Source: Verrucomicrobiaceae bacterium UBA7681
Lineage (GTDB): Bacteria > Verrucomicrobiota > Verrucomicrobiia > Verrucomicrobiales > Verrucomicrobiaceae
Assembly (NCBI GenBank): GCA_002482965.1
Contig: DLGZ01000007.1
Coordinates: 1 to 9,740, forward strand
DNA: 9,740 nucleotides
Direction: 5' to 3'
Positions 1-6,777 of this stretch are shown in pieces; positions within the stretch are counted from its first letter, which is position 1; each line of letters begins with the position of its first letter. The translations under genes and the position numbers were made by a program. The notes under the pieces were generated by a model. That model saw only the letters and a program-made list of their open reading frames with translations. It was not told where the DNA came from and made no database searches.

Positions 1-180
1 AGAGGTGCTTGTTGTGACGCTAACTGAATAGGTGGAGAACAGCGGGATTTATCTCGCCGTAGGGGGAAGACTTTTTCAGTGACGGAAAGACCTCCAATAA
101 CCTCTTTTCTAATCATGACGTTCTTCATCCACGGTCACAAGTATGTGACTGTTTGGACTGCCCGGTCCAACTTCGAATAC
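1..180. other. Left-edge stretch with no supported gene; one perfect dyad
   Basis: I see no credible coding region here. The one clear structure is a perfect inverted repeat at 134-149: GTCACA, a four-base loop, TGTGAC. It lies about 30 bases beyond the stop codon of the minus-strand DUF3892 gene. It could help end that transcript, but no T-tract follows it on the minus strand, so it does not look like a standard intrinsic terminator. The plus-strand open frame crossing this stretch runs antisense into the DUF3892 gene and has no recognisable content. Confidence 0.4.
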
Positions 181-486
181 TCAGAACTCCGGCAGATTCT
201 CCAGGTTGTCAGATTCTTTTCCGTTGTCTTTTGTTTTAACGTATTCGGTGCCGCTAATTTTTATGATGTAGACGGACTGGCCTTTGTTCCATTTGCCGCT
301 TGTGTCCTTGATTATCGTAACAAACGTAGTTCCATTATGAATCGCATCAATAACTGACTGCCTTGTATAATCGGTCGGCGCACCGATTGTGTCGCCCTTG
401 TCTTCATGAATTCTGAGCTTCACGATGTGCTTATGCTCGGTGTTATACTGGACTGCTGATATGCCGTAATCTGCCCATTTGCTCAT
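181..486 (-). CDS. DUF3892 domain protein
   Basis: This is a 101-aa protein that I recognise as the small DUF3892 family. The diagnostic N-terminus reads MSKWADYGISAVQYN, followed by HIVKLRIHEDKGDTIGAP and a 'VIDAI..GTTFVTI' segment. The family has no established function; members are stand-alone small cytoplasmic proteins often found in accessory DNA. The ATG at 486 is chosen over the upstream extension to 579 because the conserved domain begins exactly at MSKWADYG and the extra 31 residues look non-coding. No strong ribosome site is visible before it. The C-terminus is polar and acidic (KDNGKESDNLENLPEF). It is divergent from the broken gene to its right, with about 95 bases between their starts. 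The family call is from memory of the motif, not from a search. Confidence 0.75.
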   Translation of the reverse strand: MSKWADYGISAVQYNTEHKHIVKLRIHEDKGDTIGAPTDYTRQSVIDAIHNGTTFVTIIKDTSGKWNKGQSVYIIKISGTEYVKTKDNGKESDNLENLPEF

Positions 487-580
487 ATTGTTGCGTTGTT
501 TAAGTTCTCTAACGAAAAATCTGCGTTTTGCTAACAACGATTCTAGCCATACTTTTATTAGGAGATACCGAAAATCCAAG

Positions 581-847
581 TTGAATACGCAAACGGAGGA
601 GTTGGAGATCGATGGCTACGCAGATCGTCAGGACCTCCGGGTGAGCCTCTTGAAGAAAGCCAGGAAAGAGGGGGGGGGCGCATCTCCCTGGGAACTGATG
701 CTCACGCTCCCTCCCAGCTCGCCTACATGGAACTGAGCCTGGCTGCAGCGTGTTTGGCGAAGATCCCGGCCGACAGGATTCTGAACTTCATGCCGGTCAA
801 AGAACTGCTGGGATGGGTCGATGAGGTGCGAGGACGTTTAGTATAGC
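581..847 (+). pseudogene. Frameshifted small gene (possible phase-variable G9 tract)
   Basis: Two adjacent frames carry protein-like sequence that would make one small protein if joined. The first frame reads from about 581 through LRVSLLKKARKEGG. The second reads QLAYMELSLAAACLAKIPA and later PVKELLGWVDEVRGRLV, stopping with TAG at 845-847. The switch could occur in the run of nine G at 670-678; one added G, or two removed, would join the frames. It could also lie further on, near 700-725, since the first frame still reads SPWELML after the run. A good Shine-Dalgarno (GGAGGA, 595-600) precedes an ATG at 612, but that frame stops after ten codons, so the start is unclear; TTG at 581 is the alternative. 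I do not recognise the family. It may be a decayed gene, a slippage-controlled gene or an assembly error. Confidence 0.35.
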
Positions 848-1132
848 GATATTGGCTTTTTATCACAGGCGGAAAACCCCTGAGTTTCCCTCAACGATCA
901 GAGGGCCTTAAAGTCAATTCGTCAGAGCAGCCGCAACGCACAGAAGCCCTTCACGGGTTGCTGGATATGCGTGTAGGGTTGTCGTAGTGAGAGGGAAGCT
1001 CTTTCCTCTTCGAGGCGGAGCTTTTCTATAAACGTATTCCGTTAATGCAAATGAGTCCTAATCGCAGGAAGGTGAAAGAATGCCATAATTGCGTGGCAAT
1101 GGTTGCATAAAGGTCTAACTCAAGTACCGCAT
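848..1132. other. Intergenic region before the two-gene operon
   Basis: There is no supported gene in these 285 bases. They hold a weak hairpin at 888-905 (CCCTC, eight-base loop, GAGGG) and the stronger folded element annotated separately at 996-1023. An AT-rich TATAAA-like word lies just after that element (around 1027-1032) and could be part of a promoter for the gene at 1133. I see no convincing -35 partner. An ATG at 1080 preceded by AGGAAGG reads only two codons before a stop, so it is not a gene start. Confidence 0.35.
996..1027 (+). terminator. Possible intrinsic terminator
   Basis: AAGCTC (996-1001) pairs with GAGCTT (1018-1023). Inside that stem, CCTC (1005-1008) pairs with GAGG (1012-1015) around a TTC loop, leaving a small internal loop. 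The right arm runs into TTCT, giving TTTTC overall. The position suits the end of a transcript from the broken gene at 581-847. The T-tract is short and the stem is interrupted, so this is tentative. It could equally be an operator or leader structure for the gene at 1133. Confidence 0.35.
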
Positions 1133-2128
1133 ATGCCTAAAACCAGCACAGAAATCGAAATTGGCAATCTCGTCATTAAGTTTGGCGACGCATACAACCT
1201 ATTGGACTTGCTTTCCGAAGTCGTGATGCCTGCCTTCTTTGACGCCACATTGATACGGACCCATAGCGAAACCTCCTACCTATTCTATAAGCCGGAGTTG
1301 CTGGAAGTGGAAGGCGAGCCTTTGATCGCAGGAAGGTTGGTGAAAGACACCGTTCTGGAGAGGGAACAACTGCTCAAGGACGGTGAGCTTCGGGAAGCCT
1401 CGGGGACACTGCCTTCATCACCGTCATCTCTGTTTGTTCTTCTTCTCGGCTGTCATCGTCTGCTGTTTGTTCGGCAGCACCGGGGTTCGCCGACACTGGA
1501 CAACTTCCGGACGACATTGTCGCGCTTCCTCAAAAAATGCCATCGTGCGTTTCTGGAGTCCAAAGCGAAACAAAATGATCCAGAAAGTGGAGAGAAACCG
1601 AAGATGAGAGAACTCGTGAGGATGTTTCCCTATCCGCATGTGGACTTGACTCCGTTGGGGTCCCACGAGTCTATTCAAACCTTCATTCAAAAGTTCAAGA
1701 GAATCGATACGGTGACGGCGAAACTTCTGGAGACCAACAGCGAAATCGACAACGATGGAATGTTCAAATCCCTGCGGGCCTCCCAAAAGCGAATGCGAAG
1801 TGTCAGAACGAGTCTGCACTATGAGAACAAAAAGCAGGGCCTGAACCCATCGGAAACCGAGAAGCAGCTCATCGCTCTTTCGAAGCAGGGAAACCACGAC
1901 ATGAGGGTGACGGGAGTTGATTCAAGCGGTGAGAAACTCGAAGGCAATAACGATAGCTTTAAGGTGAAGATCCCGATAGCAGATCTGCCGGAAGACCTTT
2001 CAGAAGCGGCAGCGGTGCTTCACGAACGTTTCCTTGGATTGAAGAAAAACAAAATCATAACAGTTCCAGATAGTGATCCTACTGCCCTGCAGAAAGCTAG
2101 AGCAGTTCGTCGAAAAATCACGTCATGA
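1133..2128 (+). CDS. Unrecognised soluble protein, first gene of a two-gene membrane system
   Basis: This is a 331-aa protein of unknown family with no signal peptide and no confident membrane helix. The N-terminus (IEIGNLVIKFGDAYNLLDLL) is beta-rich. A central conserved-looking block reads LPSSPSSLFVLLLGCHRLLF (residues about 93-112), followed by TLDNFRTTLSRFLKK (121-135). The second half is charged and partly helical, and the C-terminus is basic (KARAVRRKITS). I see no nuclease, ATPase or protease motif. The ATG at 1133 is preferred because the fold-like sequence starts there; an upstream TTG at 1103 would add ten residues. Neither start has a good ribosome site. The stop overlaps the next gene's ATG by four bases, so the two proteins are probably made together and act together. 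The arrangement (soluble protein plus small membrane partner, in a defence island) suggests a defence function, but no homology supports it here. Confidence 0.8.
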   Translation: MPKTSTEIEIGNLVIKFGDAYNLLDLLSEVVMPAFFDATLIRTHSETSYLFYKPELLEVEGEPLIAGRLVKDTVLEREQLLKDGELREASGTLPSSPSSLFVLLLGCHRLLFVRQHRGSPTLDNFRTTLSRFLKKCHRAFLESKAKQNDPESGEKPKMRELVRMFPYPHVDLTPLGSHESIQTFIQKFKRIDTVTAKLLETNSEIDNDGMFKSLRASQKRMRSVRTSLHYENKKQGLNPSETEKQLIALSKQGNHDMRVTGVDSSGEKLEGNNDSFKVKIPIADLPEDLSEAAAVLHERFLGLKKNKIITVPDSDPTALQKARAVRRKITS

Positions 2129-2790
2129 ATCTGCCACGTCTAAAGCACGAAAGTCTGCTGAAGGAAAAGAACCTTTGGCAGATTTACCGTGCTTCGTGGA
2201 CGATTCCAGACAGCAAGTTCAATTGGATCGCAGGCCTCAGTTCGATGGCATTGTTTGGTTTTTACGCCACCACTGCGCAGAATGTGGTCGGGATGCATGG
2301 GCTATTGATGAAGCTCGCGGAGATCGGCTTCAGCTCAGCTGTGTCTTTATTGGGTTTCCTTATCGCAGGGTTCACCATCTTTGGCAGCCTCACGAATCCC
2401 AAACTACTCCTGACCATGCTGAGATTCCAGGAGAAGAGAAGCCGCTTGTCCTACCTTAAGTACAATTTCTTCACACTCATCCGAACGTTCATTTACTTCC
2501 TCGTTTTCGCTGCTTTTCAGCTCATTGTGATCGTTGTCGGGCAGCGGGATGGGCTGGTCTCCGAGATCGCCATTTGGCTGCCATCTTTTCAACCTTTGTT
2601 GCGCCCGTTGTTACGCTTCACGTTCCTCGTTAGCACGGTTCTCTGGACGGTGTCTTTCCTCCAGCTCAAGTCATTCGTATTTAACGTCCATCACTTCGTG
2701 TTCACGATGATCAAATTTGACGCCGTGGAGCACAACGATCAACTTCAGGCCGACAAAAGCGACGATCAAGTCGAGGAAGAGAGCCAATAA
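2125..2790 (+). CDS. Four-helix membrane protein, partner of the upstream gene
   Basis: This 221-aa protein has four likely membrane segments, at about residues 34-52, 68-89, 117-138 and 162-184. They are separated by a basic cytoplasmic-type loop (residues about 100-113, FQEKRSRLSY) and a short extracytoplasmic-type loop around 140-150. The second helix ends in a GFTIFGSLTNPKLL stretch that looks conserved. A soluble N-terminal 30 residues and a strongly acidic C-terminal tail (KSDDQVEEESQ) flank the core. I do not recognise the family. The ATGA overlap with the upstream gene (2125-2128) implies translational coupling. A likely role is a membrane effector or anchor controlled by the soluble partner, as in other two-component defence systems with four-helix membrane proteins. 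That is inference from layout only. An alternative is a transporter-like accessory protein. Confidence 0.85.
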   Translation: MNLPRLKHESLLKEKNLWQIYRASWTIPDSKFNWIAGLSSMALFGFYATTAQNVVGMHGLLMKLAEIGFSSAVSLLGFLIAGFTIFGSLTNPKLLLTMLRFQEKRSRLSYLKYNFFTLIRTFIYFLVFAAFQLIVIVVGQRDGLVSEIAIWLPSFQPLLRPLLRFTFLVSTVLWTVSFLQLKSFVFNVHHFVFTMIKFDAVEHNDQLQADKSDDQVEEESQ

Positions 2791-2875
2791 AGTTAGCGAT
2801 TAGCAGGAATGGGGCTATCAAGTGGGCAGTGAGTGAGCGTCTGAAGCCCTTGAGCAGGTGAAGGTTTCCAGCCCG

Positions 2876-3322
2876 ATGTCGTCCAAGCCATCCATGAAGC
2901 TGATTATGGTCCTCCTGTTTCCTATCCACGCCTTTGCTGATCCTGCCTCCACTCTCGCTGGTAAAAATGCCACGCTGAGAGACGAGAAAGGCAGATCCTC
3001 GACCACATCAGGGACCACGACCACCTTCAGAGATGCCCAGGGAAGAACCACAGGAACAGCCTCACAATCGGAAGCCGCCAAGACGACCTTCCGGGATGCA
3101 CAGGGGAAAACGACAGGGAGTTCAAGCACCAACGGAACAACTACCACAAGCCGAGATGCCCAAGGACGAATCAGTTCCAAGGCATCAACATCATCCTCTG
3201 GATTGACCACCTACCGCGACTCATCTGGAAAAATGACCGGCACCAGCACTGTCAGAGGCACCACCATCACCTTCAGAGATTCATCGGGACGGCTGACAGG
3301 AACTGGGAGCGTGAAGGACTAA
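2876..3322 (+). CDS. Small secreted Thr/Ser-rich repeat protein
   Basis: This is a protein of about 148 aa with an apparent signal peptide (SMKLIMVLLFPIHAFADP, cleavage probably near AFA-DP). The rest is almost entirely degenerate short repeats. Six copies of an 'F/Y/L-RD-x-x-G-R/K' core are spaced 17-21 residues apart: LRDEKGR, FRDAQGR, FRDAQGK, SRDAQGR, YRDSSGK, FRDSSGR. Each is followed by Thr/Ser/Gly-rich linkers such as TTGTAS. The pattern suggests a repetitive beta structure, loosely like YD-repeat or RHS-type units but much shorter. I cannot name the family. Alternative starts are GTG at 2858 and ATG at 2894. ATG 2876 is chosen because AGGTGAAGG (2856-2864) lies a usable distance upstream. 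It ends 73 bases before the convergent E2 gene. No cysteines are visible after the signal, so it is not a lipoprotein. Confidence 0.75.
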   Translation: MSSKPSMKLIMVLLFPIHAFADPASTLAGKNATLRDEKGRSSTTSGTTTTFRDAQGRTTGTASQSEAAKTTFRDAQGKTTGSSSTNGTTTTSRDAQGRISSKASTSSSGLTTYRDSSGKMTGTSTVRGTTITFRDSSGRLTGTGSVKD

Positions 3323-3395
3323 AGACGGTCAAGGAGACGATGCTGGTTCATTGTGGCCTTGAGGTGGTCGATATCGGGGAATGTGTGTATGGATT

Positions 3396-4103
3396 TCACA
3401 GTAATGGGAATTCTCGCGCCACAGGATTAGGGATCGGTACCTTTCGTTTTTCGACTATTGCTGAAGGAATTTCATTCTGGAACCAGCGACGGGAAGCCAG
3501 TTTTCTCAAAGGTGCGAGGGTCATGTGTAAACGACAGACTCCGAGCCTTTTCCTACACCCACAAGGACACGGTTGTTTGTTCGCCAAGCGCTTTTTCATC
3601 CCTAATAGACGAAGAGCATCCATTGTTTGCTGGTGAGTGCTTAAGCCGAAAATGTCAGCGTAATCGTCCAGCTTGCCGGGATTACCGTGTCGAAGCTCGT
3701 CGAAAACCATAGCGCCGCCATTATTGAGTATGTGGGAGACGGCGAAAAGATATGGAATCAAACAACTGTGGGTGAATCCGCACAGTGTTGGATTTCGGGC
3801 GAGCTTTTCGCGCAATCGAAGCGGTGATCCCAAGCATAATGTCCGGTCGGGATTGACGTGAAACTCGCCGGCACAAGGAATGCGTTTGCCGGTCTCGGTG
3901 ACCGAAGGAACCAATTCTGGAAACCCGGCGGGAATGTCGATCTGTAGAAGAAAGCTGTCAGTAACCGTTCCAACTTCAGCGTATGTCGCAGTGAAGTTAA
4001 AATGTCCTGACAGCGTTAGAGTGTCGCCGCAAATCGGCTCTAACCTCATCTGTGGATAATCAGAGAGGAATTCCTGCAAATCTGGAACACGTTTGTGCTG
4101 CAT
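3396..4103 (-). CDS. CBASS stand-alone E2-like protein with C-terminal Cys cluster
   Basis: This 235-aa protein is an E2 (ubiquitin-conjugating) fold protein of short type II CBASS. The core runs over residues about 1-140. Its signature is FHVNPDRTLCLGSPL, with His82, Asn84 and probable catalytic Cys90. This matches the 'HxN....LCLG' pattern of bacterial E2-like proteins, in which the cysteine would carry a thioester to the CD-NTase C-terminus. The C-terminal part holds CPCGCRKRLGVCRLH (Cys179, 181, 183, 190 and His193), which resembles a SEC-C-type zinc knuckle. The ATG lies six bases after the CD-NTase stop, and GGAGAG precedes it by 11 bases, so it is the last gene of the operon. No E1 or JAB domain accompanies it. 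From knowledge of the family, such E2 proteins modify or prime the CD-NTase; that this one does so is inferred. Confidence 0.88.
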   Translation of the reverse strand: MQHKRVPDLQEFLSDYPQMRLEPICGDTLTLSGHFNFTATYAEVGTVTDSFLLQIDIPAGFPELVPSVTETGKRIPCAGEFHVNPDRTLCLGSPLRLREKLARNPTLCGFTHSCLIPYLFAVSHILNNGGAMVFDELRHGNPGKLDDYADIFGLSTHQQTMDALRLLGMKKRLANKQPCPCGCRKRLGVCRLHMTLAPLRKLASRRWFQNEIPSAIVEKRKVPIPNPVAREFPLL

Positions 4104-4109
4104 TCACAC

Positions 4110-5297
4110 TCAGGCTCTCCATGGTCTTGCCGGGGCCTCACTGATGACATGGGCTTTTGGTGTGGTGATGAACGATGGAAATCCGACGCCCAATTTGTCT
4201 TTGAGCGTCTCCTCACCTACCTCCACCGCAAACCTCCCCTTCGCTTGCTCAACCAGGAATCGAGGATCAATGGAATTCTTGATTGCTTGGAAATCTGTCC
4301 TGGCCTGAGACAACCAACCCCAGAAGTTATCCTCTAAGCGGAGATGTTGATACTTCGGCATGCTCCATTTGTCGGCGAAGTCTTCCTGAAGCGGATTAAC
4401 CGGATTCGGCACTCTGGGTGTTGTTTGACGAACAAAGTCGCCCATTCGTAGCAGGATGCCTTCAAGCGCTTGCGCCAGATCGTCTTCGCCATTGTAGGCA
4501 TGGGCCGCCAGCGTTGTGATAATGATTGAGATCGGCTTGTAGTCACTGTGGCGAGCATACATCACATCACGGTGGCGCTTGAGCAGCTGAATACATCGCT
4601 GCAACGGAGTCTTTCGTTCGGCGGTCGGTATTGGAGCGATTTCGGCGGCCTTTTTTTCCAAAAGCACTCGCGATAGCTCCATTCGTGATTCGAACCAAAG
4701 TGCATACCCTTCGGAATTGCTCACTTTCCAAGAACGGCTTATTCGCTCGTAATCCTCATGGCGATTGTCGGTTATTGCTCCGGCATGCGCAGCTACATTC
4801 GACGCTAATTGATCGGAGGATCCTGATTCAAAGACAGCCTGTTTGATAAACGAACGTGATTGATCATCTTGAGGAACCGATGGCACTGCATCAAGGTGGA
4901 AACGAAGCTTGTCTTCATAAGACAGTCTCCAACAGCGATGCATCTCTTCCAACTTCTGCTGAATTTGGCGGAAGGCTCGGTACGCTTCCAGGTCGTCGCC
5001 CACCAAGTCCTTCAGGAACTTCTGCGTGTGTGTATCTTTCGTAATGCCCTTCATGAGACGAGTGCCCATGTCGAGATCGTATTCATCGTTCGGTCCCAAA
5101 GGACGAATCACTGTTCCAAGCCGAAATGAGCCTTGGGGATAAATCGATGGCGAGTAGATTGAGCACTTCGATTCAGTTCTCCCGAACCAATCGCCCAGGT
5201 CTTTATACCTTTGCTTCGCTTTCTCATAAGCGGAAGGGGGGATGTCAATAGTGTCGAGGATAGACTCGAGGATTATGTTTTTGTTGTGTGTCCTCAT
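4110..5297 (-). CDS. CD-NTase (CBASS cyclic oligonucleotide synthase)
   Basis: This 395-aa protein is a cGAS/DncV-like nucleotidyltransferase that makes a cyclic di- or trinucleotide signal on phage infection. The active site is clear: YPQGSFRLGT (Gly56-Ser57), then DEYDLDMG with metal-binding Asp74 and Asp76, and a third acid in RFHLDAVPSVP (Asp136). The helical second half (PLQRCIQLLKRHRDVMY and following) fits the OAS/CD-NTase C-terminal domain. The start is ATG 5297, which overlaps the Cap5 stop as ATGA; a longer frame to 5417 only reads through cap5 in another phase. The product is not deducible from sequence. Pairing with Cap5 and overall resemblance suggest clade G (for which 3'2'-cGAMP has been reported in one member), but this is tentative. 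The protein ends PARPWRA, a flexible tail with a small last residue, as expected for an E2 substrate. Confidence 0.93.
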   Translation of the reverse strand: MRTHNKNIILESILDTIDIPPSAYEKAKQRYKDLGDWFGRTESKCSIYSPSIYPQGSFRLGTVIRPLGPNDEYDLDMGTRLMKGITKDTHTQKFLKDLVGDDLEAYRAFRQIQQKLEEMHRCWRLSYEDKLRFHLDAVPSVPQDDQSRSFIKQAVFESGSSDQLASNVAAHAGAITDNRHEDYERISRSWKVSNSEGYALWFESRMELSRVLLEKKAAEIAPIPTAERKTPLQRCIQLLKRHRDVMYARHSDYKPISIIITTLAAHAYNGEDDLAQALEGILLRMGDFVRQTTPRVPNPVNPLQEDFADKWSMPKYQHLRLEDNFWGWLSQARTDFQAIKNSIDPRFLVEQAKGRFAVEVGEETLKDKLGVGFPSFITTPKAHVISEAPARPWRA

Positions 5298-6463
5298 AAA
5301 TTTGGATCGCCAATTTTGATCGCCTGCACGAAGCCGCCGAGTTTGTGGTTTTGATCGTAGATCATCCATGGAATGTCGGCCCGGGGCATTCGCACTCGGC
5401 CTAACTCGACAGCACATGAGACGGGCATGGCGGGGAATATGGCAATGTGTGGTGCTGCAGGGTGAGCCGCGTTGATCTCGGTAATCACCTTGCGCACCTG
5501 ATCACGGAACATAGACAATTGCGCTTCCGAGCAGATTACGCCATTGTGACATTGGTCCACAGTAATCTCCCATATCGCGTGGTCAGCACCGATCGCCTTT
5601 GTGATGCGGTCATGCGTGATCTTGCCGCTAAGCGAGAAGGCCAGCGCCGGCTGTCTTCCTCCAGCAGTGGGACGGTTGGTCACGAACTGGAATCCATCTG
5701 GATGTTCTTTCCATTTCCAATTTGGTGATGGCTCGCGATGCAGTTGATAAACATTTACTGGAACCTTGTCCGTCAACAAAGCGCCAAGTAATATAAGCAA
5801 CGGCTGATCGGCTCGTGCGAAGACGGAAAAATGATTCGGTTTGGCCTCGTCAATTCGAGTTCTTATTTCTCGCTCAAACTTGGCGCGTAGATGCGCTTCT
5901 TCGGTCACCCAGAATCCGGATGTTTTGTCCTCGTGCTCGCACTTGAGTGTCAAGTCTATGGCGCGTGATTCCGCAGGGTTCCAGTTTGGGAACATTGCTG
6001 TCATCGCCGATGCTGGATCAAGCGGGGAATGTTCTTCGCCGATCTTGCCACCATAGAGCAACACATGTGATCGTTTGCTGGGATTAATTCCAGTGACCAT
6101 TTCAACACGATCCTCATGCTTGCGCTTCCATTTCCGGAGTAGTTCCGCGGAGTAGCGCAGACCTTCTTTGTCTTCATCGATCAGCTTATGGCACTTGCGG
6201 CAAACAAGGATCAAGTTTTCTGCACTGTTGAGGTCCTTCGAGCTTCCCCAAAAGCCCCGCCAGCCACGTGGACCATCCTCCGAGAATGAATAGATGTGAG
6301 CCATTTCTGCCGCATTCACCGGCTCTTGCGTCACCGAAGACCGATAAATGATTTCATTGCAGTCGTCGAACTGGCAGCGCCCTGCGGCGCGTGCCCAGAG
6401 AACCCGTTCAACCTTGTTGTCTATGGCGCGAGTGATGTGGTTTACTGTTTTCTTCTGGCTCAT
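5294..6463 (-). CDS. cap5: Cap5: HNH endonuclease-SAVED CBASS effector
   Basis: This 389-aa protein is the killing arm of the operon. The N-terminal HNH nuclease has a zinc frame GRCQFDDC (Cys30, Cys35) and CRKCH (Cys88, Cys91). The catalytic residues are EMAHIYS (His56), NLILVC (Asn83) and His92. The C-terminal half (about 160-389) is a SAVED domain, with the typical strands HFSVFARADQPLLILLGALL and HIAIFPAMPVSCAVELGRVR. In characterised Cap5 proteins, cyclic nucleotide binding to SAVED drives oligomerisation and non-specific double-stranded DNA cleavage, killing the infected cell. All HNH residues are present, so it should be active. ATG 6463 is chosen because AGAGGG lies six bases upstream; the frame continues to 6544 but those residues look non-coding. 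It is the first gene of the operon and overlaps the CD-NTase start by four bases. Confidence 0.93.
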   Translation of the reverse strand: MSQKKTVNHITRAIDNKVERVLWARAAGRCQFDDCNEIIYRSSVTQEPVNAAEMAHIYSFSEDGPRGWRGFWGSSKDLNSAENLILVCRKCHKLIDEDKEGLRYSAELLRKWKRKHEDRVEMVTGINPSKRSHVLLYGGKIGEEHSPLDPASAMTAMFPNWNPAESRAIDLTLKCEHEDKTSGFWVTEEAHLRAKFEREIRTRIDEAKPNHFSVFARADQPLLILLGALLTDKVPVNVYQLHREPSPNWKWKEHPDGFQFVTNRPTAGGRQPALAFSLSGKITHDRITKAIGADHAIWEITVDQCHNGVICSEAQLSMFRDQVRKVITEINAAHPAAPHIAIFPAMPVSCAVELGRVRMPRADIPWMIYDQNHKLGGFVQAIKIGDPNL

Positions 6464-6777
6464 TGCTCGCCCTCTCTGGTGTGAAGTTTGACCCGCAGCT
6501 TCCCCGTCAGGTGGCGATGCATCAGGTCGCGACTGAACTTTCAAAATCTCCCGAACTTCTTCCCTCTATCTGATCAGTCGTCGGATAGGGGATAATGCTG
6601 ATCGTTGTATCAGGGGCAAGGGATTTGTGCGAAAAATGCTGTGCATTCGAACAGGAAACGCATCGACATATCATGTTTCGATGATGGGAAGGCAAAGATT
6701 GGCTTACTTTACCAGCCATCTCGAATTCTGTTGCGGCTTTGCTCAATATCTTCAATGCGGTTGCGACCTTTCAAAGT
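6464..6777 (-). promoter_or_regulatory. CBASS leader and probable promoter region with dyads
   Basis: These 314 bases before cap5 should contain the operon's promoter; I see no certain -35/-10 pair. One weak option reads TTGCCC-18-TTATCC on the minus strand (about 6592-6621). Dyads are prominent. CATCGACAT (6661-6669) faces ATG-TT-TCGATG (6673-6683), with a two-base bulge. CTGATCAG is a palindrome at 6570-6577. CTGAT (6598-6602) faces ATCAG (6609-6613), and another ATCAG lies at 6521-6525. These could be operator half-sites. An open frame on the minus strand from TTG 6755 to 6522 (77 codons) shows no recognisable protein content, and I do not call it a gene. The cap5 ribosome site is AGAGGG at 6470-6475. 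Confidence 0.4.

Noticed and set aside
1424..1897. 157-codon minus-strand open frame
   Set aside because: It lies wholly inside the 331-aa gene on the plus strand, which is part of a coupled operon. The antisense product has no recognisable content.
2818..3210. 130-codon minus-strand open frame rich in Val
   Set aside because: It mirrors the Thr/Ser-rich repeat gene. The Val-rich runs are the complement of its Thr/Asp codons, and the plus strand has a signal peptide.
2876..3322. CRISPR-like array suggested by repeated words in this gene
   Set aside because: The repeats are degenerate, about 51-63 bases apart, in frame and without unique spacers. They encode protein repeats.
5298..5417. N-terminal 40-codon extension of the CD-NTase
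   Set aside because: It overlaps the end of cap5 in another frame. The ATG at 5297 with its ATGA overlap fits the family's usual start.
6522..6755. 77-codon minus-strand open frame between the integrase relic and cap5
   Set aside because: It starts with TTG, has no recognisable motif, and crosses the likely CBASS promoter region with its dyads. It could be a real leader peptide, but nothing supports it.
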